Part shown: piece by piece, positions 35,436-49,000 of the stretch
Layout: every line of letters starts with the position of its first letter
Numbering within the stretch: the first letter of the stretch is position 1
NCBI GenBank assembly: GCA_964023205.1
Contig: OZ026844.1
Location: forward strand, 11,456,790 to 11,520,789
Reading direction: 5' to 3'
Origin: Lutraria lutraria
Lineage: Eukaryota > Mollusca > Bivalvia > Venerida > Mactridae
DNA length: 64,000 nucleotides
Program-made: the position numbers and the translations under genes
The notes under the pieces: generated by a model
The model's database searches: none
What the model was told of the DNA's origin: nothing
What the model saw: the letters and a program-made list of their open reading frames with translations, nothing else

Positions 35436-38400
35436 TTGTATGTTTATTTAATATACAAAATTAGGATAGTATTTTCGCTTCAGCTGTTGCAACACCAAGC
35501 TTGTTCAACACATGAAAATCACATAAGCTGACTACTGTTGTGTATTTATGAACAACACATTATGTCATCAGAGATCATCTAAGAATAATGTTAACAATAA
35601 CACCGACCATGCATAGTGTACATGTATTATATTACTTTGTCATTGACCAATAACATTTTCATTTCTTTCACATGTAAATAAACGGCACTTATCAAAACCA
35701 CACAACTTGGAAGCATTATAAATAATGTATCTTGCATGTTTGTATAGAAGTCACAGCTAAGAAGTTATGCATTTACATTTAGTTGTACTAGGCATGTACA
35801 TAATTAAATAAGAAAGAACAAGATGTGTTTTTAAAACAAAATGCCTCAGTTCAATGACACTTGACCTACTGACCTGAAAATTCACAGGTCCTGTTGAAGT
35901 CGTCATGAGGAATCAAAATATAAAGTTTGATGATTGTATGTGGAAGTGTTTTGATTTTATAGACAATGTTTGGTACAAACAAATAGGCAAAAAATGCCCC
36001 CACTTTATCAATATAGGAGCATAAAACAAGATGATAAACAAACAGAAATTACTTTCAATTCGTTTATTTGATGAAATAACTTTATATATGAATGAATATT
36101 ACATAACTATAGTGTAAAATGATATGAATATAAGTGCAATCATTATTTACAATTAAAACACTCTAGTTACTATTTTATCAGGCCATCACACACATCATAA
36201 CAACTAACATACTTAACTACCTAACACTAATCTTCAACATGGACACATGGAAATGCCACCATACCAGAGTTTCAACTGTTCACAGAACAAAAACTTCATA
36301 GTAATAGTGACCTTGACACAAGAACCCCACAAATACAACCCCAAAGCTAGTTCTCCATAAAACTTGCTACATTGTACATACCAAGTCTGGCAGCAATTTG
36401 ATCAGTTTGAACTAAGTGATCAACCAATTTATTGGCTTCAACCATCCCAGGACATATGCCAGTCTGATAACAAGGCTTGTCAAATTTGTAAAAAAAAACT
36501 GATTTACAAACATGCAACTTTTGTTTTCATCTTTTAGAAAGATGGAAAATCTAAGGATAAATGAAAATCAAATATTCTGAAAGGATACATTAAACTCATA
36601 AAAATCAAATTTACCAAAGAAATCTGAAGTATTGAAATGTGATACACTTTTATTAAGAACATAATCTCCATCACCCAAATGCTTACAATAAAGCCAAGGT
36701 ATGTAATCATGATCATTGATAAGCTTATTCAACAATCAGAGTATTTAAATAATGAGACTGTGTGTTACTTCACTTCCTACTTCCTGTTATTGTATCAAAA
36801 TGATAATGGAAAATAACTAATCTAAGCCTTTGTAAATTAATATATTATCTAAAGCACCAATATACAAATTATGAACATGAAAATATACATTAAAATCCAA
36901 TTAGTAATTATGCCATGTATTAGTTCATAATGTACATTGAAAAGTATGACAAAATGTTTGCCACACCATAGTCCTGTCAATAACCTAATGTTCAAATAGG
37001 AGATTTCAATTAACAACTTATTGATCAAGCATCGATTCTTACATACAACCATAATACCATACTTAATAAGTGGACAGAGAGGTCCAATAGAACACATTCT
37101 ACCCTTTACATGATATTGCACAGATATGACGTCACAAAGCTAAGGTTCAATAAATAACACATGAAAACTAATAGGAATACATGTCTTCACTAACTTTACT
37201 ACAACAGAAATGTACTGTTTCCAAGCCAAGGCAAAATAAATACATTTCATAACAAACATGCGTTCAGACACTTCCTTAAAATTAACTGCACCTTAGTCAT
37301 ACTCTCATAGTGTTACAAGTTTTATAGTACTATAAAAAGATCAAATGAAAAAAAAAGTGTACACCAAGCTTACAAACTTATGTACTATACCCCAATGTAG
37401 TTTGAATCACATACAATGCTTTACAATTTGATCATCACTGTCTATATGATATTATAAAACATTTAACATCAAGATACCGCAGTCACAAAACCATACACAG
37501 TTTCAATACAATGTAAGGTAATGAAAAATATGCTGTACCATAAATCAAAGAGAATCCAGAAATGATTAAAGACAAATTATTTTCTAAGCTGTATTGAAAA
37601 AAGCGCATTATGTGACTTCGAAAGTCAGGCAAAACATAGAGAACAATTTGTTTATCATTTGAAAAGTTACCCATAACAACAAAATTAAATACAAAGTATA
37701 CAGCATCATTAACAAACCATAAACCCTAAATTACAATAACTTAATTTACATTAACATTCCATATGACCCAAAATCAATGGTCATTTTTTATAAATACAAA
37801 AATAGTAAAAATCTATGTTTGAAAATTATGACACATTTCTATATTCATATACTAATGTGTGCACCACAGTAACCATATATTTTACAAAATAACATCACTA
37901 CAAAAATACATCTTTAACGTATCGGCATTGGTTAAAATCGCTAAAATTTTACTTATAGACTTAAATGACGAGCAATGTTTTTAACAAGATCATAATGATG
38001 TTAGCATCAGAGAAGTAAAATAAAATTGTCTGGATCAGTGTAGGGTAACTTATGTTTCTTATAGTTCATGTTAAAAGCCTGTTATATGAAGTCTATTTAA
38101 TTTATAATGGTCTGTTGGTCGCACACAAAAAACCTGTCAATATTCCATGATGAGCACCCTAGGGGCCATATACATTGTATTTTACAGATATTTCTGTTAG
38201 CATGATATTTGAATGTTTTAAGTAGATGCATAATGAACAGGCTTTAAGTCAAGTTTTTCCCTCAAAGAGGGTAATGGTGTTCATTAGGGGAAGAAATTTT
38301 GTCACGGGAATAATATTTATTTGGTAATCTTAATACTGTTTGAGTCCTTGTTGCATAATTTGATTTTTGAAGTATTTTGTATACATCATTGTAAAACCAA

Positions 38401-38631
38401 ACCACTTAATATGTTTATTATTATCTATGTATACTGTATAAACTACTGTTGAATCCCCAGTGTAAAAAATGGCCAAACTAAAGATCAATTTTATGTTCTT
38501 GAAATGTTCTTTAACCCATACAACCAAACATTCATTCTCTGCAAACCAGATTAACACAGACAAAAGCAATATGAATTGCAAGCTGGATATGAGAACATAA
38601 GCCTAATAATAATTACAAATAAATAACAAAA
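35436..38631. other. Region between convergent genes G6PD and TBC1D22
   Basis: No exon seen on either strand. Bases 35829-36025 are the inverted mate of the repeat at 27808-28060. The TBC1D22 3' end is not resolved: AATAAA on the minus strand occurs at several places (for example 36062-36067 and 41463-41468), and none is convincing. Confidence 0.5.
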
Positions 38632-41257
38632 CAAGAGGGCCATGATGGCCCTGTAAATGCTCACCAGGAAAAAAGGTCATTTGGACACGAACATTGTTAA
38701 AATGTTTCTACACGAGTCTAAGTAAAATCAAGTGACCCTAAGGTCAGGGCCAATTTTCACCCCAGGGCCATAATATGAACACATTTGGAAGAGGTCTGCT
38801 AGACAATGCTATATACAAAATATCTTAGCTCTAGGCCTTGTGGTTTCGGAGAAGAAGATTTTTCAAATTTTCCTATATAAAATAGAATAAACCCAACAAA
38901 CTTGGGAGAGGTCCACTAGACAATGCCACATACAAAATATCTAAGCTCTAGGCCTTGCAGTTTCGGAGAAGAAGATTTTTTAAATTTTCCTATATAAGTC
39001 TATATAAATCAAGTGACCCCTGAGGCGGAGCCAATTTTGACCCTAGGGCAATAATTTGAACAAACTTGGTAGACGTCCACTAGACTATGCTACACACCAA
39101 ATATCAAAGCTCTAGGCCTTGTGGTTTCGGAGAAGATTTTTTAAATTTTCCTATATAAAATAGAATAAACCCCAGGGCAGGGCCAATTTTGACCCGGATG
39201 CCATAATTTGAACAAACTTGGTAGAGGTCCACTAGACAATGCCACATACAAAATATCTAAGCTCTTAGGCCTTGCGGTTTTGGAGAAGAAGATTTTTTAA
39301 GTTTTCCTATATAAGTCTATATAAATCAAGTGACCCCTGAGGCGGGGCCAATTTGACCCTAGGGCAATAATTTGAACAAACTTGGTAGAGGTCCACTAGA
39401 CTATGCTACACACCAAATATCAAAGCTCTAGGCCTTGTGGTTTCGGAGAAGAAGATTTTTTAAATTTTCCTATATAAAATAGAATAAACCCCAGGGCAGG
39501 GCCAATTTTGACCATGGGGCCATAATTTGGACAAACTTGGTAGAGGTCCACTAGACAATGCCACATACAAAATATCTAAGCTCTAGGCCTTGCGATTTCG
39601 GAGAAGAAGATTTTTTTAATTTTCCTATATAAAATAGAATAAACCCAACAAACTTGGGAGAGGTCCACTAGACAATGCCACATACAAAATATCTAAGCTC
39701 TAGGCCTTGCAGTTTCGGAGAAGAAGATTTTTTAAATTTTCCTTTATAAGTCTATATAAATCAAGTGACCCCTGAGGCGGAGCCAATTTTGACCCTAGGG
39801 CAATAATTTGAACAAACTTGGTAGACGTCCACTAGACTATGCTACACACCAAATATCAAAGCTCTAGGCCTTGTGGTTTCGGAGAAGATTTTTTAAATTT
39901 TCCTATATAAAATAGAATAAACCCCAGGGCAGGGCCAATTTTGACCCGGATGCCATAATTTGAACAAACTTGGTAGAGGTCCACTAGACAATGCCACATA
40001 CAAAATATCTAAGCTCTTAGGCCTTGCGGTTTCGGAGAAGAAGATTTTTTAAATTTTCCTATATAAGTCTATATAAATCAAGTGGCCCCTGAGGCGGGGC
40101 CAATTTTGACCCTAGGGCAATAATTTGAACAAACTTGGTAGAGGTCCACTAGACTATGCTACACACCAAATATCAAAGCTCTAGGCCTTGTGGTTTCGGA
40201 GAAGAAGATTTTTTAAATTTTCCTATATAAAATAGAATAAACCCCAGGGCAGGGCCAATTTTGACCCTGGGGCCATAATTTGAATAAACTTGGTAGAGGT
40301 CCACTAGACAATGCCACATACAAAATATCTAAGCTCTAGGCCTTGCGGTTTTGGAGAAGAAGATTTTTTAAGTTTTCCTATATAAGTCTATATAAATCAA
40401 GTGACCCCTGAGGCGGGGCCAATTTGACCCTAGGGCAATAATTTGAACAAACTTGGTAGAGGTCCACTAGACTATGCTACACACCAAATATCAAAGCTCT
40501 AGGCCTTGTGGTTTCGGAGAAGATTTTTTAAATTTTCCTATATAAAATAGAATAAACCCCAGGGCAGGGCCAATTTTGACCATGGGGCCATAATTTGGAC
40601 AAACTTGGTAGAGGTCCACTAGACAATGCCACATACAAAATATCTAAGCTCTAGGCCTTGCGATTTCGGAGAAGAAGATTTTTTTAATTTTCCTATATAA
40701 GTCTATATAAATCAAGTGACCCCCGGGGCGGGGCCAATTTTGACCCTAGGGCAATAATTTGAACAAACTTGGTAGAGGTCCACTAGACTATGCTACACAC
40801 CAAATATCAAAGCTCTAGGCATTGTAGTTTTTGACAAGAAGTTTTTTTTAATTTCCTATATAAGTCTATGTAAAATCAAGTTACCCCCCGGGGCGGAGCC
40901 AATTTTGACCCCAGGGGAATAATTTGAACAAACTATGTAGAGTTCCATTAGGCAATGCTACATACCAAATATCTCAGCTCTAGGCCCTGTGGTTTCGGAC
41001 AAGAAGATTTTTTAAGTTTTTTCTATTTGTTGCCATAGCAACCAGAGTTTTAATGAAATTTAATTTTTTGAACAACTTTGAAAGGGGACCACCCAAGGAT
41101 CATTCCAGCAAAGTTTGGTTGCAATCGGCATAGCGGTATAGGAGGAGATGTTGTTTTAAGTAAACATTGACGCCACTTCACGACGTACTACGCACGACGG
41201 ACGCAGGGCGATCACAAAAGCTCACCTTGAGCACATTCGTGCTCTGGTGAGCTAAAA
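38632..41257 (+). mobile_element. Large pearl/HINE-like element with ~160-bp tandem core (2.6 kb)
   Basis: The 5' end carries the palindrome AGGGCCAT-G-ATGGCCCT (38636-38652) followed by GCTCACC. The 3' end carries a hairpin AGCTCACC..GAGCAC-ATTC-GTGCTC..GGTGAGCT, ending near 41257. In between, about 14 units of ~155-165 bp alternate in two types: one has CTAGACAATGCCACATAC, the other CTAGACTATGCTACACACC. A block starting AATAGAATAAACCCAACAAA at 38881 is repeated almost unchanged at 39633, a ~752-bp higher-order unit showing recent expansion. Last comes unique sequence with CGACGTACTACGCACGACGG. The layout fits pearl/Helentron-associated elements (inference). No protein frame. Confidence 0.75.
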
Positions 41258-43056
41258 ATATGTCAAGAAAGGGACACTACTAGCAATAGATTAATTCCTG
41301 CAACTATCTGTACATGAATGATAAAACAAAAGCTATCCATAGGCAATTCAGCGTAGTACAATGATACAAAGCATATTGCTGTGTTTTTTTCTGCTCTAAA
41401 ATCATAAATAAATATAACACAATGCATTATGTATGCTATTGAAATAAAGTGGAAATAAAATATTTATTAAGACATGATCCTAGCGTTCACATAACACACA
41501 ATACAATGTTATATCACAGTATTCTATCTTCATGAGTATAATAATGTAACAAGTAGCTGCGTCCAATAAACGCATATAACCCCCAGTGCCATGCTTGACA
41601 AATTCAATGGACTTTGAATCTAATATGGCCAAAGTGAAGTTTTAAGTATACATAACTGCCCTATATATACCATATCTATAGGAAAGATCCCATAACTACA
41701 CAAAAAATATGTGATAACAACCAAAATGAACACAGGAAAGTGTTATTGGTGCTAAGTAAACAAAACAATAAAATGTAGTTCACCAAGAAACTTATGCTAG
41801 AGAAAAGGGTAGCATCTAGTTAATGGAGAAACAACCCATTTAAAACATTGTACAGACATTTTACATCAAAGTTAATTTAATTAAACAGAGTTGATTCAAG
41901 ATGAAAAGGTGCAAACTGGTTTACCAAGAAAAAGCCCATTCAAAATGCTATATTAAGTCCAAATCCAGCCAAGGTTTAATCAAGGTTTGGTACATTAGGA
42001 ATAGTCCAAGGCAACAACTGCTTAAGTATCAAAGCTAAAATCTACTTAACCTCGGACAGATGGACAGACAAGGCAACCACTATATTCCCCCACACATCAT
42101 TAGATGCAGGGGGCATAAACAACTGTTCTTACATACAATATAGTTGTGGGGTAGTCTAACACTGCACACTTCTATCTTCACACTTTATGTTCCAAAACAA
42201 CTATTCCTACATACAATACAGTTGTGGGGTAGTCTAACATGTACAAAACATTCCAACCATAAATAATTCATCTATCTAATACCAGTTAAAACATTATATA
42301 TGTCACATTATCATCTTGGACTAATTTATGAAATGTTCAAGTCATACAACAATCAGTCAGTCAGACAAGAACATAGCCATCTGTATTGGTATACATGAAA
42401 TGTTTACATACCAACATCCCAGAATATGTCTGCCAATCCTTATAATACCAACCATAAAACATTAATTTTTTTCACAGAAGATGCTTAAAGGGGCATGCCC
42501 AGGAACTGCTGTGTCTTGGGTTTTATACACCAAAAATGCATTTATCACTTGTAAAAACAATTATTACCGAAAAGTCAAAGAAGAATGTGCCTTCAAAAAT
42601 GGCCCTATAACGCACGCGTGAGTATTTATATGCCCCTTTAACATAGCAACAATATGTCACAGATAAAAATCTTTTCATAATAAGCACTTTTTTCACAAGA
42701 AATGTAAACTAAAAGTTGTAGCCATTGTGAAAGATGGATGTAATATGTTTTTGCTGAGAGAACTTCCTGTCTGTCCTACAATGAATTTAATTCATCATGT
42801 TTCCCCCATACTGACACATAATAGTCAATTACCAACTGTTTAGTTATGTATTAGTAAAGCTGATTAATTCCTTCAGCATCTGAAGCGTCACTACAACCAA
42901 CATGGTCACACAATAGTTCCCAATCTGATTTACCGGAATAGTTTGTCTTTCAAAGACAAAATATCCAGCACACATGTACCGGTACATCAAATTTCATTAC
43001 AATATTCATTCTCGTCATGTCTACACAGTTTAAACAAGACTTGTAGTATACGTATA
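41258..43056 (-). other. Downstream region / probable 3' UTR of TBC1D22
   Basis: No other gene seen. It includes a short TTAA-flanked MITE (42485-42641) and a local direct duplication: TACATACAATATAGTTGTGG near 42131 and TACATACAATACAGTTGTGG near 42210, both followed by GGTAGTCTAACA. Confidence 0.5.
42485..42641 (+). mobile_element. TTAA-flanked MITE, short copy (157 bp)
   Basis: Runs from TTAAAGGGGCATGCCCAGGA to ATGCCCCTTTAA. Its left ~145 bp match 46444-46590 almost exactly (shared CAATTATTACCGAAAAGTCA and GGCCCTATAACGCACGCGTG). It appears to be an internally deleted relative of the 577-bp copy. TTAA at both ends would fit piggyBac-type integration (inference). Confidence 0.7.
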
Positions 43057-46000
43057 TCATGACTTTTTACTTAAATGATTAGGCGCATCAGCAAACATGT
43101 ATTTTAATTTGAAAGCTTCAGCTAAAAGTTCTCCAATTTCATCATCGTGCCAGTGATGTGTGGGTAAATTCTGTAGAAACATCAATATTCCCTGAAAAAG
43201 AAAATCTTCAACATAACATCATATGTATATTTGATTGACAAAAACTGTATAAATTGTATTAAGAATGAATAAAACAAAATTAAGGCTTAAAAGAATTTTG
43301 AATACCTACACGTTAATATAGAGGAAATTAAGACAGAGAAGGATTTCTGATACTTTCTATATTTAGGAAATGATGATAAATTCTGATGTCACAAATATGC
43401 TGAATATACTACAATAAAAGATTATGAGCATAAAACAAGCAGTAACAATGAAGCTAAAAAAAACTCAAAAGTAATTTACCTGGAAATCTTTTTCTCTTAA
43501 TAATTCTTTGGAAAACCTAGTAAGGAAGGCAGCACAAACATAAAGATGAAAGTCAGCGAATCCATTTGTCTCAGACTGCAAAAAGATACAAGTAATGACA
43601 TGGAATGGGAACTAGTTTAACAATTGAATGGCAGTTGTAGAAAAATGGAGTATTTTCGTTGGCACCAAAATTTATACAAGCCGAGTGAGTAATGGCTATG
43701 GAAATCTGACCTATCATTACAGTGTTATTATAACTTATAATATAACCAAGAAAAATAGAAGTAACACACTACTAAAGTACTGGCATATTTCCTGTATTAA
43801 TTCAAGTTTTTTTTATTCTCACACAAGTCACAACTAGGATCAGATACTTTGGTCAAGTATAAATTCATAACTTAGTCTACCAGATTGAAAGATGTGACCA
43901 GAAACAACACATAGACATGCAAATAGTAAATTAAGTCTGAACTAAGTATATACATGTATACAGTAAACTGAAGTTATTATGTACATGCTTACAGCATTAA
44001 CTGAACCAAGTATATGCATGTTTATAGTAAACTTACTAAGAATGTGTCCCAGAGTCGTATACTACATCTAAGAGGAATTTCTCTCATTAAAAGGTTGTTC
44101 ATCCATCTAAATGCAAACTGTAAGTATTCCACACACTGTTCATCTAAATGGGCATGAAGTTGGGCTGAAAATTTATACACAAAAAAAAAAATAATAACAA
44201 AAACTAGTGCCCATCAAATATTTTAACAAGCTAAGTTGGCAAATTCATAAATCTAATAAAACTCAAAATTGATTGTTACCATATTATCCTTTTGTCTGTC
44301 AAACAAGAACAAACTAATGCAGACAATGTTCTGGTTTATCAAAGGAATTGTCCAACAGAATTTTTAAAGAACATTCCAGTGCACACTTACTTCAGAAATG
44401 TGCTCCTACCTACTTACAAAAATCCTAGCAAAATTAGTAAATTAATTTGGGGGGGGGGGGGCATTTTTTTACTTTGTTATATAGTAAAATATCCCTTCCT
44501 ACCTACCCAGTGCTAAAATTCTGGGTCAGAGCACTTCAAACAAAATTATTTTCAGGCCTTAAGATAAACACATAAACATTCCTACTTATTTCTAGCTAAA
44601 CTTGCTACACAAATATTAAATCAAACAGTTATCATATATTAATATAGTTATAATACATAATGAAATACTGTACCATCTATTCTTTTCACTAATTCCCTGA
44701 GTGCATTAACTTTTGTTTGAATTCCTGGCTGAGCAAACGTATAATTATCCTGGATTCCATCTAACAATTTGGATGTACACCAGAAAGTGTCTGCTTCAAT
44801 TATATTTAAGGTTTCTTCAGGTAATTCTGTTAGGTTAATGTTTTCTACTTCTATATCTGAAAATCAACCAAAGAACTTATCAATATGTATTAACAAACAC
44901 TTAGAGAATGAAAATACTAAACCATTACTAGTAATATCTCCATCAGATAAAAAAGCAAGAATACTTAAGAGATTTAAGGCAAATACTATTATCTGAATAT
45001 CTGATAATTATGACAATGTTGTTAAAAAGAGTTTGCATATCACAACAACTTGAACAAGCAAAACATTTCTGTCATAACACATGAACAAGAAACGTCATTA
45101 AAAAGAGGGCCAAGATGGCCCTTTATCGCTCACATGAGAGTAATTGCTTGCCGACGAAAACATTATTTTAAGCCTGAGTAATGAGGTCTATCATTATCAA
45201 ATTTTTCCTATGATCTGAGAACTTGTTCATGTGAGCTAAAAATGCAACTGAAACAGCTGACACAAAATTTAAATGTGAAACAAATGATTCATAAGTCAAC
45301 CTTATTTGTGCAATCAGCATTAAATAGCTGACCATTGAACCAAAGCTAACATATCTTCTTCATAGATAACTTACTTACCATTTTCTATATACTCTGACAA
45401 AAAGACAACAAAGAATGGTGTTACAAGGTCATTTATTCCCTGTACGTAACCACTGGCAGGATGACGTATTGCCCAGATATATAATATACGTTCAAATATC
45501 TGTAAATAATAAAACATACACATAAATAAATGCAAAGCCTTTCTTGATTCCTCTAAGAGTACAAAGTAATTTTAATTATCATAATTTAAAGAAACTTGCT
45601 TAAACTTTAAAGATGAATTTCTGCAGAAATAAATTCTTGAAAATTTTTATTGAAAAAAACTAAGACCCGATGAAATACTGAAAATTTATATACATGTACC
45701 GTAGTATATTAATCTTATTTCAAATTCTACTTACATAAAAGATGCATAAAGTTAATGATAAAGTTTAATGATATAACAGTTCAGACAAAATCATGAGCCC
45801 ATAACATGTTAAATTTAAATCAAGAGCATCACAACGTATGATATCAATTCAACTTGATCTTTAAAAATAAAATGATCTTGATCAATGTTATGCACTTACG
45901 CATAAGCAAAACATCAATGTGATAAGTGAAATATAAATGTGGCCAAAATGGCATCAAAGTCAAAAGCTAACATTCAAAGCTGGCTACGCCCCTGTATGTA

Positions 46001-49000
46001 TACATCAGATAATGAAAATTTGACCTGAAGGAATACATCCAGTCACTGCATATATATCACACAAGTATCATTCACAGTTAGACACTAAAGTAGATTCAAT
46101 TCAGTAGGACTGTAGACACAAGCTGATAAGGATCTAATGTGTCTGACTCCCTTTATATGTATTACTGTCTAATTACTATGCAAATTTATAATAGGGGAAA
46201 ATAATGGAGTCACTGGACTGTTTTTTGTGGCTAAAATGATAAATATTTCAAGAGAAAAACTCATTTATGAGAATGTATAAATGCATATTTAGTTTAAACA
46301 CATTTAATGCCTTTTTAGTCAATAATGCATACAATGCATGAGTGAAAAAGTTTTTTAAAAAAGCTATTTATCCACATTAGTTAAATAAGGATGCATGATG
46401 ATGACCTTGACATTGTCAGATCTCAAACTTTCAAATTCATCACTTAAAGGGGCATGCCCAGGAACTGCTGTGTCTTTTTTTTCGTACACCAAAAATGCGT
46501 TTATCACTTGTAAAAACAATTATTACCGAAAAGTCAAAGAAGAATGTGCCTTCAAAAATGGCCCTATAACGCACGCGTGGGTATTTGTATGTCGGTTTAA
46601 ATAAAAGGCTTACAAGCCTTTTATTGACGACAACGATATTTCCGATTCGTCTGAGAATTTAACTTAGCGTCCGCGCTGCCTTTCAAGCAGCAAAACAATG
46701 ATATTTACCTATAATTGATCGATAGATAAGCTTTATGTCGCAAACAATGAACATGACATGAGCAATACTTACCATTTCACAGTTTGTTGACATTTTTTTC
46801 CGCTTTTGACAGATCCCGAAAGGGTCGAGTTATGAAAATGACGAATATTTTCTAAGGCGTAATCGGCAGGTTTGGTAAATCTTGAAATGTGTATTTTGAG
46901 TCAAATAGCGGGACATTTCGTAAATATTTTACAGGACTTTCATTAATTGATTTAGGCATTCAAATGATACCAATTTGATTTATATTCGAGACGCTTCAGT
47001 TCCAGGGCATGCCCCTTTAACATCTAAACATTCAGAGCATATTCATTAAACAAAGTTATGGCTCATAATAGCCTCATATAGATTTTTACAATTTTTTAGT
47101 TTATCATACAAACTGATGGAAACACTCAACTTTGAAAAAAAATCAGTAATTTATGTGAAACCAAATACATGTACCTTTGAAAACAAATGTTAGAGATATC
47201 GGGGTATTGTAAATTATATCTTCAATGTAAAGAGGCATAATCTAACATTCAAGTAAGTACATAAATATACATTGTACTTAAATTGTTTCTGTGCACATTG
47301 TTTGTTCATAATGAGGGAAAGCATACACTAAGATATTAAGATCTACATTACAACAAGGAAGTAACCACATTTATAAAGAAATTAAGAATATGATACCACA
47401 ACCTCTAGCAAAACCAAACAACAAAAAAAAGCTCCATGGAATGTTAGTCATACACTTCATCTTAATTCCTGGTCTATAATCAGAGACTGATTACATAAAC
47501 ACATCTTAGCTAAAATAGTACTGGCTTTAAACTTGAACATTTTTCTATCCCTTGTTTGTAAAACTGTTTTATCTTATTAATGGTTTTGATTTTTTCAGCT
47601 GTATAAGGTGTAACTGTAAGTCTGAAATGTATACTATTAGTAAAATGTTTTTACTAACTGCAACCTTAGCTAAGATGGTATCAGTAGACTCAGTACAATG
47701 GGCCTAACATTTGTTAAAATATTGTTTCAATACAAAGAAAAAAACAGTAAGTTGGAAGACACAGAAAAAAGCAAAGACAAATGAAATTAGAGAAAATTGT
47801 GAAAATAATGTTCATAGCACAAACTGATATAAAATTAATAAGTTGATAGAACACTCCAAACCAACAGATATTATAAACCATTCTGCCACATCTGAGATTC
47901 ATTCATCTAAACATACTACCTAATGTAAATAATATACTACAAAGCAAGCAGAATTTAACACTAAAGATAGACAAACATGATGTGAACATGTATATCTATA
48001 TATTAATGTCATTAAAAGGTTTACGAACATAGGCATTATGTACTACATCATACAAGGAAAAGAGTCCATTTTAAACATGGAACATAATTTTATTGGTGAG
48101 AAAGCAACCTAACTAAAGAGCATTGTAAGTGTACGTAGTATGTGCTTCTTGTAAATATGTTCCGGTTCAACACAGACTAACAGCAAAATAAACAGAACCT
48201 AGTAAGTAGTGGGTGTGGCTGAGTACAAGTTGGGAATGACTTTAAGTAGTTTTCTTCATTAAATGAACGTCCTTCATGAGCACAGTCAAACCTGTGAACA
48301 AAGGCCACCCTAGAGAAAATAACATTTCATTGCCTATATTGACAGGTGGGCTTTATTTGGAGGTCATTTTGTTCTAATTAATTAATGATGTTTGTACAAG
48401 GAATTGCCTTTATTCACAGGTTGGTCTTAATTCAGAGTTGGCCACAAATACAAGTTTGACTAACTCAAAATTTTTGGGGGGATTTAAACCTGTATTCAAC
48501 CATACGTCATTATGATTTACACACAGACAGGCGCGGTTAACTTAATTGATTCTGCACCTGATTGAACCTGGTTCTCCACTAACCACTAACTACTCTATAT
48601 GAATTATCAGCAGTACAGGGTGAATGACCTTGGACCTGATGAATCCAATTATATCATCACATGTGTCTCTCCAGGGTTCTCACTCACAAATCTCTCACTA
48701 CCAGTTAAGCTAAGTCTGCCAGCTGTGATGAGACAGTACACAAAGTTTTCTTGAAATCAACACATTATTTGAACAAATTTAATGGCTAAGTAGAAAATCA
48801 TGTAAGGATAACTACTTAATCAAGTTGCTGCATTTTAATATATTGACAGCGCTGACAGATCATACTGCCATACATAAATAACTGTATAGACTAGGGCTAA
48901 ATCTGAGTAATTTAAAAAGATAAAAGTCAGATTTTCATAGTTATTTTGTACCAGGAAGCATTAAAAGCACACATCCCTAGGTAGACAGTTAAATGTTAGT

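Noticed and set aside
36062..36067. Minus-strand AATAAA as the TBC1D22 poly(A) signal
   Set aside because: It would imply a ~7-kb 3' UTR containing a 2.6-kb repeat element; other AATAAA matches are nearer and none is distinctive.
38632..41257. Regular repeats considered as a CRISPR-like or coding repeat array
   Set aside because: The genome is eukaryotic, the units are contiguous without spacers, frames are broken, and the ends match two other mobile elements in the window.
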